A stretch of 64,000 nt of DNA from Chitinivorax tropicus. GTDB lineage: Bacteria; Pseudomonadota; Gammaproteobacteria; Burkholderiales; SCOH01. Location of the stretch: NCBI RefSeq assembly GCF_014202905.1, contig NZ_JACHHY010000022.1:23631-87630 (forward strand), written 5' to 3'. Positions 1 through 8,585 of the stretch are shown here, in pieces. The first letter of the stretch is position 1, and each line of letters starts with the position of its first letter. Position numbers and translations under genes: made by a program. The notes below the pieces were generated by a model that searched no databases, was not told where the DNA came from, and saw only the letters and a list, made by a program, of their open reading frames with translations.

Positions 1-108
1 TACGGAATCCCCCAGTAGATAGCTACTGAGTGAAGCCGCGATCAACTCATAGGCCAATCCGCATGATGCGACGATGAAAACGGACAAAACAAGAACGCGA
101 TTGAGCAT
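1..108 (-). CDS. Membrane-anchored spermidine synthase-like protein, N-terminus only (cut by window edge)
   Basis: Reading the minus strand from an ATG at 108 gives 36 in-frame residues that run off the window. They form one hydrophobic helix containing the stretch SCGLAYELIAASLSSYLLGDSV, split here as SCGLAYEL and SYLLGDSV. This is the start I know from polyamine aminopropyltransferases that carry an N-terminal multi-helix membrane domain before the Rossmann methyltransferase-like domain. No strong ribosome binding site is visible before the ATG. The gene diverges from the DUF350 gene at 208, and about 100 bases between them must hold both promoters. Membrane SpeE homologues, DUF350, SPFH and DUF4178 genes commonly travel together, which supports the call. 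Whether the catalytic domain is present cannot be seen. Confidence 0.6.
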   Translation of the reverse strand, partial: MLNRVLVLSVFIVASCGLAYELIAASLSSYLLGDSV

Positions 109-207
109 AATTGGCAAGGCGACGCAGGTGATCGTTCACGAATACGAAGAAGCACTCTAGAATACAATCTAAACCTGCGCTGTTACCAATACTGACTAAG
201 GCTCACG

Positions 208-594
208 ATGGAACTTGCATACAATTACTTGATTCATGTCCTATCTGCTTTCGCCCTATTGGCTCTGTTTGCCGGTATTTACATCAAATTCACTCCATTC
301 AATGAGCTGTCCCTGATCCGTGATGGTCACTTGGCACCAGCCTTGAGCTTTGGCGGTGCGCTGGTCGGTTTTTCCATGACACTTGCTTCCAGCATCATGC
401 ACAACCCCAGTTGGTTAGCATTTCTGACCTGGGCGGCAACAGGTATGATCGTACAATTGGTTGCCTATGTGCTGACCAGCCGCATGCTGCCGCATATGAA
501 TGAATCACTGCAGCAGGATAATGTTGGCATGGGTGCCTTGATGGGCTCGATCTCGCTGTCTGTCGGGTTGATCAACGCCGGCTGCATGTCCTGA
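208..594 (+). CDS. DUF350 (YjfL/UPF0719-like) inner-membrane protein
   Basis: The 128-residue product is almost entirely hydrophobic, with about four membrane helices (roughly residues 8-26, 43-65, 71-92 and 108-126). The arrangement of a conserved LSFGGALVGFSM helix followed by a charged loop, RMLPHMNES, and a final Gly/Ser-rich helix is that of the DUF350/YjfL family, whose biochemical role is not established. The start has an AAGG ten bases upstream. The gene is first in a plus-strand group with the SPFH and DUF4178 genes downstream, though 453 bases separate it from the next one. It stands divergent to a membrane aminopropyltransferase-like gene, so a role in polyamine-linked envelope stress is plausible but inferred only from the neighbourhood. 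Confidence 0.75.
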   Translation: MELAYNYLIHVLSAFALLALFAGIYIKFTPFNELSLIRDGHLAPALSFGGALVGFSMTLASSIMHNPSWLAFLTWAATGMIVQLVAYVLTSRMLPHMNESLQQDNVGMGALMGSISLSVGLINAGCMS

Positions 595-1047
595 GCCAAG
601 CAGGAAGGCGCAACGCAAGTTGCATTGGCAAGCTGTGATATCAATATCTATAACTGCTTTGGCCGATTTGATCGAATGATCAACCTGTACAGTAATATTG
701 TCTTTTGGAATGAATACGTCAGCGATGAAAGACTCATTCATGAAATGGGTTGAGCGGTCTTGCCATTGGTTGCGCAAACGGCAGCCCCCTTGCCATTTGC
801 AGCTTGATGGCCGGGCGCTGGTACGCTGACATCATGTACTGCCGGGTATTGGCGATGTATTGACCAGCCGATGCCCTCAAGTTCTACTGGCGAGATCTTA
901 TGGATACGTCAGCAGCACTCGACCCTACAGGGCCAATCCGTTTTTTGCTTTGCTGGCGGGTTGATTTGCCAATGGATCGACAAAAGCTAAGCAACCAATT
1001 GGATACCACACCCCTCGTTGTGGTACGCCTAGTTTGAAGGAGTAATC
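595..1047. other. Intergenic region without recognised gene
   Basis: This stretch of about 450 bases separates the DUF350 gene from the SPFH gene. Reading frames on both strands are short and have no family resemblance. It must hold the promoter of the SPFH gene unless transcription continues from 208. No convincing terminator or operator was seen. Confidence 0.4.
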
Positions 1048-2088
1048 ATGGGTATTGGCTCATTTATCAAGAAACAGTTCATAGACATCCTGCATTGGAC
1101 AGAAGAAGACGATGGCGTCCTGGCCTATCGCTTCCCAATGCAGGATATGGAAATCCAGAACGGCGCCAGCCTGACCGTACGTGACTCGCAGATGGCTGTG
1201 TTCGTCAACGAGGGCAAGGTCGCGGATGTATTCGGCCCCGGTCAGTACAAACTCACCACCCAGACGCTGCCGGTACTCACCTACCTGAAAAACTGGGACA
1301 AGCTGTTCGAATCACCATTCAAGAGCGACCTGTACTTCTTCAGCACCCGCATCCAGCTGGGTCGCAAATGGGGCACGCCACAGCCGATCACAATCCGTGA
1401 TCAGGATTTCGGCATGGTGCGCCTACGTGCTTTCGGCATGTATTCCTACAAGCTGGTTGACCCCAAGCTCTTTTACACAGAGGTCAGCGGCACCCGTGAA
1501 ATCTATACGCGGGACGATCTCGAAGTGCAGTTACGCAACCTGGTCGTAGCCACCATGACCTCAACCCTGGGCGGGGGGGGCGTACCATTCCTCGATATGG
1601 CGGCCAACCAGCTGTTGATGGCCGACAAGATGAAAGAGGCTCTGGCCGACGCCTTTGCCAAATATGGCTTGGCGCTCGATAACTTTGCGGTCGAGAACAT
1701 TTCCCTGCCGGAAGAGCTGCAAAAAGCCATCGACACCCGCATCTCGATGGGCATGATCGGTAATATGCAGACCTACACCCAATACCAGACGGCCAATGCC
1801 ATTCCACTGGCCGCCCAAAACGAAGGAGGTCTGGCTGGTATCGGTGCTGGCTTGGGGGCAGGGGTACAGATCGGCCAGGTGATGGCGCAGACTATGGGGC
1901 AAGCCACCGCCGCACCAGCAGCCCCTGTTGCGCCAGTGGCGTCCGCAGCCGTTGCCCCGGCAGCACCCACGGAAGATGCCCCTGAAGCACGGCTGGAAAA
2001 GCTGAAAGGATTGCTGGATAAGGGACTGATCTCACAGGCAGATTTCGACAATGCAAAAGCCGAAATCCTCAAGAAACTGATTGGATAA
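1048..2088 (+). CDS. SPFH-domain protein with C-terminal SHOCT motif (YdjI/virion-core-like family)
   Basis: The 346-residue protein begins MGIGSFIKKQFIDILHW and continues with the beta-rich band-7/SPFH fold (about residues 25-240) typical of the bacterial family often annotated as virion core protein-like. An Ala/Gly/Pro-rich linker follows (about 260-310). The last 34 residues, starting EARLEKLKGLLDKGLIS, form a SHOCT helix pair, a short module that mediates oligomerisation or membrane association. There is no signal peptide, so it should sit at the cytoplasmic face of the membrane. An AAGGAG eight bases before the ATG fixes the start. It is followed after 111 bases by the DUF4178 zinc-ribbon protein, a frequent partner. 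SPFH proteins scaffold membrane microdomains; what is organised here is unknown. Confidence 0.8.
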   Translation: MGIGSFIKKQFIDILHWTEEDDGVLAYRFPMQDMEIQNGASLTVRDSQMAVFVNEGKVADVFGPGQYKLTTQTLPVLTYLKNWDKLFESPFKSDLYFFSTRIQLGRKWGTPQPITIRDQDFGMVRLRAFGMYSYKLVDPKLFYTEVSGTREIYTRDDLEVQLRNLVVATMTSTLGGGGVPFLDMAANQLLMADKMKEALADAFAKYGLALDNFAVENISLPEELQKAIDTRISMGMIGNMQTYTQYQTANAIPLAAQNEGGLAGIGAGLGAGVQIGQVMAQTMGQATAAPAAPVAPVASAAVAPAAPTEDAPEARLEKLKGLLDKGLISQADFDNAKAEILKKLIG

Positions 2089-2199
2089 GTCGTTCGCGTC
2101 CAATGACAGCATCAGCCTGCATTGCCGGCCAGCTCGGTGGCTGGTCGGCCTCATTGATTGATCAGCGGGTGTCCAAGACACCGCAGAATACCCAAACGC

Positions 2200-3717
2200 A
2201 TGTATAAAGTTGCCTGCCCCGCGTGTGGCGCCGAAGTCCAGTTCCGTTCCGCCATGTCTGTCATGGCGGTATGTGAATATTGCCAATCCACCTTGATGCG
2301 CGACGCGGAATCCGTCAAGGACATGGGTAAGATGTCAGCGGTGATCGAGGACTTTTCACCGATCCAGATCAATACCACCGGCATTTACCAGGGCAAGGCA
2401 TTTGGCGTGGTGGGTCGCATCCAATTGCGGTATGACGCAGGCTTCTGGAACGAATGGTATGTATTGTTCGATGATGGCAGCCCTGGCTGGTTGTCAGATG
2501 CCTCTGGCAAATATGTCATGACCCTGCCGCTGGCAGCGCCGGCGAAAATGCCCGCCTTTGACCAGATCAAACCGGGTAACACCATCACGCTCGATAAAGC
2601 CAGCTTTACCGCCTGCGACGTACGTACCGCACAATGCACTGGCGGGCAGGGCGAGCTGCCTTTCCGCGTCGGAGAGGGCTGGCAAGCGCGTGTTGCCGAT
2701 TTCCGCACCAAAGACCGTTTTGTCACACTGGATTTCTCAGATGACAGCACCCCCGCCGCTTATCTGGGCAACGTTGTCACATTAGACAGTCTGCAATGCC
2801 AACTATTACGGACTGAAGACCAGATTACTCAGAGAGCGGGCAAGCTGAGCGGCAAGATGATGACGCTGGAGTGCCCCAGCTGCGGCAGCCCGCTCAAATA
2901 CCGTGCCGGGGCGGCCATGCAGGTCACCTGCCCAGCCTGCCATGCCGATGTCGATTGCACGGGCGATAAAGCCATTGTGCTGCAAAAGCACAGTGAGTTG
3001 GCGCAAATCACCCCCTCCATTGCACTTGGCTCGATCGCAACGATCGATGGCATTCGCTGGAACGCCATTGGTTTCATGCGCTGTCGCGAGACCCGAGACC
3101 CCACGGAGTGGACAGAATACCTGTTCTTCCACCCATTGAAGGGCTTCATGTGGCTGGTCGAAACCGATGATGGCTGGGACAAAGTCGAGGTGCTGGACAC
3201 TTGGCCAGACCAATTTTCTGCCAGCGCCGCACGGCTAGGTCAGATCAGTTACATCAAGTATGTCGAATACGGTAGTGAGGTGATATACGCTGCCGGGGCA
3301 TTCAACTGGCGGGTATCCGTTGGCGACAAAACCTGGATCACCGATTACCGGCAGAACGGCCAGAAACTGACACAGGAGCGATCCAGCAACGAGATCAGCT
3401 GGTCACGTTCCGAATCGGTCAGCGCCGAACAGATCGCAAGCTGGTTGGGGAAGCCCCACAAACAAATCCCCAGCAAGGCCATTGACCGCGACGACGATGA
3501 CGAAGTCTCACCCTTGAAAGGTACAGCCAAGGCGCTCACCTGGATGCTGCTGATTCTCAACATCCCGATCTTGTTTGGCAGTGGCTTTGCAGGGGTCATG
3601 ATCATCCTGTCTGGGCTGTTGGCGCTCTGGTGGCCGATTCTAAAAAATAAAGACGATGGTGACGGCGACTATGGCAGTGGTGGCGACGGGGATGGTGGCG
3701 GTGGTGGAGGTGACTGA
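2200..3717 (+). CDS. DUF4178 protein with two zinc ribbons and a C-terminal membrane segment
   Basis: I start at the ATG whose product begins MYKVACPACG, because the zinc ribbon starts at once; an upstream in-frame start at 2158 would only add an unrelated 14 residues. The 505-residue protein shows a ribbon with cysteines at about 6, 9, 25 and 28, then a DUF4178 beta domain (IYQGKAFGVVGRIQLRYDAG, WNEWYVLFDDG). A second ribbon starts at about residue 225 (CPSC and CPAC), followed by a second DUF4178 copy (EWTEYLFFHPLKGFMWL). Two hydrophobic helices (about 445-485) precede a Gly/Asp-rich tail. The duplication of ribbon plus DUF4178 is clear. The family has no proven biochemical function but recurs next to polyamine synthesis, DUF350 and SPFH genes, as here. 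Confidence 0.75.
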   Translation: MYKVACPACGAEVQFRSAMSVMAVCEYCQSTLMRDAESVKDMGKMSAVIEDFSPIQINTTGIYQGKAFGVVGRIQLRYDAGFWNEWYVLFDDGSPGWLSDASGKYVMTLPLAAPAKMPAFDQIKPGNTITLDKASFTACDVRTAQCTGGQGELPFRVGEGWQARVADFRTKDRFVTLDFSDDSTPAAYLGNVVTLDSLQCQLLRTEDQITQRAGKLSGKMMTLECPSCGSPLKYRAGAAMQVTCPACHADVDCTGDKAIVLQKHSELAQITPSIALGSIATIDGIRWNAIGFMRCRETRDPTEWTEYLFFHPLKGFMWLVETDDGWDKVEVLDTWPDQFSASAARLGQISYIKYVEYGSEVIYAAGAFNWRVSVGDKTWITDYRQNGQKLTQERSSNEISWSRSESVSAEQIASWLGKPHKQIPSKAIDRDDDDEVSPLKGTAKALTWMLLILNIPILFGSGFAGVMIILSGLLALWWPILKNKDDGDGDYGSGGDGDGGGGGGD

Positions 3718-4214
3718 GTCCTGTTGCATCGACCATGATGGCGGCCCATGTTGACCACATGGCTATGTTGTCATGGATTCAAGCCCAACAAGCCTCTCAT
3801 CACAATACTCGGAGGGCTGCCCCACTCACCAAGCAATGACAATGGCAATATTAACTCGAAAATACGTAACTCATATGCCATTTGTTGATCCAAGCCGTGT
3901 TACACTCACATCGTCCATTTATTCCAATGGATGCATGTTGGATCGCCATCAAAACAGTGTGAGTCATCAGGCTAATCACCAAACCCAACATGCCGGGGAA
4001 ACGGAAATATTCATCATTCATGATATTCTGTCATGCAGCCAAGCTGATTGTTCAGTGACATATTGATTGCATGGCATGAGATACATGCACCAATGGGTAT
4101 TCCAAATGTGATCAATCACCAGGCTGGTGTGTAATCCGCCTGGAAAGACCACATCAATTAGCTGATCGCACCAGCGCCAGCTGACCGGTGTTTGGTTTTG
4201 TTGGACAACATGGC
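3718..4214. other. Intergenic region without recognised gene
   Basis: About 500 bases of rather AT-rich sequence lie between the DUF4178 and metallopeptidase genes. A 97-codon frame at 3773-4066 has no family resemblance, no ribosome binding site and low-complexity polar composition, so I do not call it. No terminator hairpin was recognised. Confidence 0.4.
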
Positions 4215-5264
4215 ATGATTCGCTTTATCCGATCGCTCGCACAGCGCTTTCAATCCCAGTCAACCACGACACCCTGCGTGCTGGACAATCGCACAGCACC
4301 TGAACAGATCACATCCGTAGATCAACCTGCCCTGGCATGGTCGTCGGTACTCAGCACCCGGCAGGGCTACCCGTTTGCTGATTGGCAGGCCATCACCAAA
4401 TGGCTCGGCACAATCAAAGGTGAGCGCGCCCAGGAGCTCACCTGGATGACCTGCCAGCAAGGTTGGTTACTGCATCTGAAACAAGCGCTCGGCCCCCAAT
4501 TTCACCTGCAGGAAAGCGGCAAAGCCATGCTGCTCTCGTCACTGGCCCCCAATGTTGCCAAAGCCACACTGGACTACATCGAGCAGACACGGCGACGGTT
4601 GTTCGGCCTGCTGGAAAGCATCGCCAGACCTGACTCACCAGGCAAGGTATTGATGGTCGTGTTCGATGACGCTGACCAGTATTACCGTTACGTCTGTCAG
4701 TACTACCCGGACAAAGGCAAGTTCGCACTCAGCAGCGGAATGTATATCTATCATGGCTGTGGACACTTTGTGACCACCAAAGCCGATCTGGCGATGATCG
4801 AACCGATCATCGTGCATGAAATGGCTCATAGTGTGCTGTCTTACCTACCACTACCCGTCTGGCTGAACGAAGGCATCGCCGTCAGCAGCGAACGACGGCT
4901 TGCCGGGGTATCAGCCCCAAAGGCGGATCTTAGGGAACAGCACCGACAGATCTGGAACGACCAGACCATTCAACAATTCTGGTCGGGCGATGCATTCATG
5001 GCCAGCGAGCTCAGTCTGCTGGCCTATGACCTGGCTCAAACGGTTGTCGAGCAACTTGCCAGAGATTGGCATGGATTCAGGCGCTTTGTCGCCGCCGCCC
5101 ACCGAGATAACGCTGGACAGATCGCCGCCGCCGATATCCTGGGTATCGACCTAGGCAGGTTTGTCGCATTGATCATGACCAAAGACGAAGACACCGACTG
5201 GTCACCTCAACCACATCGCTGGGCCACCAGCACCAACAAACCTGAGTTGGTGGCCGTGATCTAA
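4215..5264 (+). CDS. Putative gluzincin-type zinc metallopeptidase (peptidase MA-like)
   Basis: From the ATG at 4215 the protein has 349 residues; a GTG at 4188 would add nine residues and neither start has a clear ribosome binding site. Residues 201-205 read HEMAH, and a second glutamate follows at about 219 in the segment PVWLNEGIA. This HExxH plus downstream WLxEG spacing is the gluzincin pattern of peptidase MA and related families, so zinc binding by His201, His205 and Glu219 with Glu202 as catalytic base is expected. There is no signal peptide. The first 190 residues have no recognised domain. It stands alone between two gene-poor stretches, so its substrate and partners cannot be inferred. 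Confidence 0.6.
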   Translation: MIRFIRSLAQRFQSQSTTTPCVLDNRTAPEQITSVDQPALAWSSVLSTRQGYPFADWQAITKWLGTIKGERAQELTWMTCQQGWLLHLKQALGPQFHLQESGKAMLLSSLAPNVAKATLDYIEQTRRRLFGLLESIARPDSPGKVLMVVFDDADQYYRYVCQYYPDKGKFALSSGMYIYHGCGHFVTTKADLAMIEPIIVHEMAHSVLSYLPLPVWLNEGIAVSSERRLAGVSAPKADLREQHRQIWNDQTIQQFWSGDAFMASELSLLAYDLAQTVVEQLARDWHGFRRFVAAAHRDNAGQIAAADILGIDLGRFVALIMTKDEDTDWSPQPHRWATSTNKPELVAVI

Positions 5265-5736
5265 TCATCAACCAAGCCTGGGCAACCAGTTCTTCCTTGT
5301 TTTCTCAAGCCGTCAAAGACGCCCTGCAGCCTAGGCCGCCACTGCCTGACCATCCCCATGGCGCCTGCAGGTCGCGAATTCAGGGCTGGTTGATGATCAA
5401 TCCATACACCGACACAGCCATGTGATCATGTCGACCACTTCATCCTCCGGTGTTCGGATGGGTTGAGTTGAAGGTATCGAGTGACTGGGCGGCATCCGCT
5501 ACAATTCCCTATTGTTGCAGTCATCCTGATCTGAACATCCAGTGCTACTGGCTCGGTCTTTTGCACCCATTGATCTGCTTTAGGTTCTACGCTGTCGTTG
5601 CGAATCAGACGCATAGATCACCCAAGGGCATGTTTTCCCTGGGCGTATGTCAAACGCCGAGTGATGAACCCATGTCAACAGAACTTGGCTGGATGACGGG
5701 TTGATTTTCTGTCTTTTTGAGCCTCAAACACCTTTC
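5265..5736. other. Intergenic region without recognised gene
   Basis: About 470 bases separate the metallopeptidase and flavoprotein genes. Short frames here (for example 5450-5704) look like chance frames. I see no RNA gene or canonical terminator. Confidence 0.4.
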
Positions 5737-6978
5737 ATGTCTTCCTTTTCAATCGTTACAAAACGTGCCGTCGTGGTCGGCGGTGGCCCAGCCGGACTGA
5801 TGGCGGCAGAGGTACTGGCAGAATCGGGTATATCGGTTCATGTCTTTGATGCCATGCCGTCTGTTGGCCGGAAATTCCTGTTGGCTGGTATTGGCGGGAT
5901 GAACATCACCCATTCCGAGCCAATGGCACCATTTCTACAGCGCTACACAGGTCGAGTATCGGAGATGACGCCCTTACTTCAGGCATTCGGCCCGGATGCG
6001 CTACAAGACTGGATTCACGCATTGGGAATCCAAACTTTCGTTGGAAGTTCCGGCCGTGTTTTTCCAACCGATATGAAGGCAGCACCATTGCTGCGAGCGT
6101 GGTTGGCCCGATTGCGTGAGCAAGGGGTGCAGCTGCATGTTCGACACCGCTGGCAAGGATGGGATGCGGAGGGTCGTCTGATCTTTACCACACCCGATGA
6201 AAAGCTGCATATTGAGGCGGAAGTGACCGTGTTGGCCCTAGGTGGTGCCAGCTGGGCGAAACTGGGCTCAAATGGTGCGTGGGTACCCTGGCTGGCCCAG
6301 CGGGGAGTCCCTGTCAGACAGCTAAAGCCAGCCAACTGCGGCTTTGACGTAGGCTGGGGCGAGCATTTCCAGACGAAATTTGCTGGCGAGCCGCTCAAGA
6401 CCGTGGCAATCCGCTTGGCAGGTGATCAGCACTTCAAACCTGGGGAATGCGTAGTAACCCAGACCGGCCTGGAGGGCAGCCTGATTTATGCATTGTCGAG
6501 TCGAATACGGGACACCATCTTGTCAGCCGATGGGGCGACCATCGAGATCGATCTGATGCCAGGGTGGGATATGGCACGCATCCAGCAAGCCGTCCACCAC
6601 CCTCGTGGTGCGCGCTCCTGGTCAAGTCATCTGCAGAGCAGGCTGGGCCTGAAGGGCGTCAAAGTCGGACTGTTGCGGGAGTGCCTGAGCAAAGACGCTT
6701 TTCAAGACCCAGAGCAGCTTGCCACAGCCATCAAAGCGCTGCCCATTCGCCTGATTGCCGCACGCCCAATCGACGAAGCCATCAGCAGCGCCGGTGGCGT
6801 GGCATTTGAGGCGCTGGACACGCAGCTGATGTTACGCTGCCTGCCCGGCGTATTTTGTGCGGGTGAAATGTTGGATTGGGAAGCACCGACCGGTGGTTAT
6901 TTATTGACGGGATGCTTCGCGACAGGCCGTGCTGCGGGTCTGGGTGCCGTCAATTGGATTGAGCTGAACAGAAAATGA
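5737..6978 (+). CDS. HI0933/BaiN-like FAD-dependent flavoprotein (TIGR03862-type)
   Basis: The 413-residue protein begins with a dinucleotide-binding fold, VVVGGGPAGLMAAEVLAESG, that should bind the FAD ADP moiety. Family-specific blocks follow: GRKFLLAGIGGMNITHSE, and near the end GEMLDWEAPTGGYLLTGCF with ATGRAAG, where the second part of FAD is held. These identify the HI0933/YhiN/BaiN family, more precisely the branch called TIGR03862 (PP4765-like). I choose the ATG at 5737; a TTG at 5701 would place a poor extension before the Rossmann strand. Members are thought to be soluble oxidoreductases of unknown natural substrate. The gene is followed by a separate small transcription unit, so it appears monocistronic. 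Confidence 0.85.
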   Translation: MSSFSIVTKRAVVVGGGPAGLMAAEVLAESGISVHVFDAMPSVGRKFLLAGIGGMNITHSEPMAPFLQRYTGRVSEMTPLLQAFGPDALQDWIHALGIQTFVGSSGRVFPTDMKAAPLLRAWLARLREQGVQLHVRHRWQGWDAEGRLIFTTPDEKLHIEAEVTVLALGGASWAKLGSNGAWVPWLAQRGVPVRQLKPANCGFDVGWGEHFQTKFAGEPLKTVAIRLAGDQHFKPGECVVTQTGLEGSLIYALSSRIRDTILSADGATIEIDLMPGWDMARIQQAVHHPRGARSWSSHLQSRLGLKGVKVGLLRECLSKDAFQDPEQLATAIKALPIRLIAARPIDEAISSAGGVAFEALDTQLMLRCLPGVFCAGEMLDWEAPTGGYLLTGCFATGRAAGLGAVNWIELNRK

Positions 6979-7018
6979 AAATATGACAAATACCCTTTCA
7001 TATTGACATCTAAAGTGG

Positions 7019-7048
7019 TTGACAGCCTATTTATGGGCGATGCATGAT
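7019..7048 (+). promoter_or_regulatory. Probable sigma-70 promoter for the small peptide gene
   Basis: A consensus TTGACA lies at 7019-7024 and a weaker CATGAT preceded by TG lies at 7043-7048, an 18-base spacing. A second TTGACA occurs at 7003-7008. The arrangement ends about 40 bases before the start codon at 7090 and is the only clear promoter-like sequence in this gap. Confidence 0.4.
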
Positions 7049-7089
7049 TATCACCATCATTTATTGCTGATTTTCTCAGGAACCCCACC

Positions 7090-7242
7090 ATGAGTTTCGC
7101 TCACCTATCCACTCAGATTGGCGCTCAGGCACACCAAGCCTTGCCCCTGTATGGCCTGCCAGAGGCCAATGGGCGCGACCAGGTTGGTGAGCGCATATCC
7201 AATGGAGCCGGGTTGATCATTGACGCTGAATTGCGTTGGTGA
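7090..7242 (+). CDS. Possible 50-residue peptide gene, own promoter and terminator
   Basis: An ATG at 7090 has AGGAA eight bases upstream and opens a 50-codon frame ending in a TGA at 7240. The peptide starts MSFAHLSTQIGAQAHQA, has a polar middle (GLPEANGRDQVGERI) and ends GLIIDAELRW. It has no signal peptide, no membrane helix and no cysteine. A promoter-like sequence stands upstream at 7019-7048, and a canonical intrinsic terminator begins 26 bases after the stop. The unit therefore looks complete. I do not recognise the family. Alternatives are a regulatory small RNA that happens to carry a frame, or a leader peptide; the latter is less likely because the terminator is not followed closely by the next gene. 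Confidence 0.45.
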   Translation: MSFAHLSTQIGAQAHQALPLYGLPEANGRDQVGERISNGAGLIIDAELRW

Positions 7243-7267
7243 ACTGATCAGACGCAACAGTCGATCC

Positions 7268-7300
7268 AAAACCCGGGCATACAACCCGGGTTTTTATTTT
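7268..7300 (+). terminator. Intrinsic terminator of the small peptide unit
   Basis: A perfect ten-base-pair stem AAAACCCGGG (7268-7277) with CCCGGGTTTT (7285-7294) and a seven-base loop is followed by a T-rich run (TTTTTATTTTT). It ends transcription on the plus strand just after the 50-codon frame. Confidence 0.85.
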
Positions 7301-7510
7301 TCAAAAATCTGAATTCATAAATTGGATTGATATTTGCTGACATTTTAAATGTCTGGCAGGGCATCTTTTACCTGAAATTTCTGCAATTGATGTTCTGATA
7401 TTTATTTTCATGCCGTCATAGGTCGGATAAATGTAGCCCATGTTGGCCATGGGCTATCCAGTTGGCTTATGCAAAGAATCGGTAACAACCATCCATAAGG
7501 GAGTCAAATA

Positions 7511-8563
7511 GTGAACGCAAGAAAGCTTGTCACCATCAGAAGAATCGAGGCCATTCGACCGATCCCTGGCGCGGATACGATTGAGTGCGCAACGGTTGGA
7601 GGGTGGCAAGTTGTTGTCAAAAAGGGCGAATTCAGGCCAGGTGAGAGCGGCGTCTATTTTGAGATCGACGCTTTCCTGCCTGTTGCAGATGATCGATTTG
7701 CATTCCTGGCTAAGCATCAGATGACCTGGCGGGACAAACAGGGTGTTCGCCTGCACACCATGAATTTGTGTGGCCACATCTTCCAAGGGCTGATTCTGCC
7801 GATCGGGCGCTTTCCAGAGATAGTGAGCCGCATTGCAGGTAAGTCAGTCGAAGTGGTACGTGAAATGGATTTCTCCACGTTGCTCGGTGTAGAGAAATGG
7901 GAGGCAGCTGCTCCAGCCTCATTTTCTGGCGAGGTGGTAGGGCCGTTTCCGAGCTGGATGCGCAAGACTGAGCTGGAGCGCGTACAAAATCTGCTCCCAG
8001 CGTTGCATACCCAAGCAGATGAATTGTTCGAGGTATCAGTGAAGCTCAACGGCACAAACATGACCGTGTTTCATCGCAATGGTGAGCTGGGGGTTTGTGG
8101 TCGTGACTGGCAGCTGGCCGAGAGCCAAGCCTGCGCACCGTGGCAAGTAGCCAAGGCATTGAGGCTGACCGACGCCTTGACCACTTTGGGCCGCAATATC
8201 GCCTTACAGGGTGAGATCGTCGGAGAGGGTATACAAGGCAATCCAGAACATCTGTGCGGGCAGCGCTTCTATGTTTTCGATGTGTTTGATATCGATCGGG
8301 GAACCTATCTGGGCCGCGAACAGCGCGGAATGGTGCTTGACGCATTACGACAATCCGGTGCACAGATCGAAATGGTGCCGGTCATCGGCATCATGGATCT
8401 ACGACGTTTCAGAGGGTGTGTCGAGTCGGTGTTGGATTTTGCTGAAGGGCCATCCATGAACCCGCGGGTAGCGCGTGAAGGGGTGGTGTTCAAGCGGCTG
8501 GATGGGCGGTTTTCATTCAAGGCCGTTGCCAACAGCTATTTGTTGAAACACCAGGAGCGTTGA
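7511..8563 (+). CDS. RNA ligase, DRB0094 (Rnl5) family
   Basis: The 350-residue product matches the Deinococcus DRB0094-type RNA ligases. An N-terminal OB-like domain (about 1-110, with the GADTIECATVGGWQVVV and GVYFEIDAFLP blocks) precedes the nucleotidyltransferase domain. Motif I is KLNG, so Lys178 should carry the AMP. Motif III is seen in FYVFDVFDID, motif IV in REGVVFK and motif V in SFKAVANSYLLK. These enzymes seal 3'-OH/5'-PO4 nicks in RNA or RNA/DNA hybrids through an AMP intermediate. The GTG start has AAGGGAG eight bases upstream. The gene converges on a macro-domain gene whose stop codon lies 22 bases away, which may reflect a shared RNA-repair theme. I see no partner phosphatase or kinase. 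Confidence 0.85.
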   Translation: MNARKLVTIRRIEAIRPIPGADTIECATVGGWQVVVKKGEFRPGESGVYFEIDAFLPVADDRFAFLAKHQMTWRDKQGVRLHTMNLCGHIFQGLILPIGRFPEIVSRIAGKSVEVVREMDFSTLLGVEKWEAAAPASFSGEVVGPFPSWMRKTELERVQNLLPALHTQADELFEVSVKLNGTNMTVFHRNGELGVCGRDWQLAESQACAPWQVAKALRLTDALTTLGRNIALQGEIVGEGIQGNPEHLCGQRFYVFDVFDIDRGTYLGREQRGMVLDALRQSGAQIEMVPVIGIMDLRRFRGCVESVLDFAEGPSMNPRVAREGVVFKRLDGRFSFKAVANSYLLKHQER

Positions 8564-8585
8564 AGGGTGCCAGTCGATATGACAC

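Noticed and set aside
3773..4066. 97-codon frame
   Set aside because: No ribosome binding site, no family resemblance, polar low-information composition.
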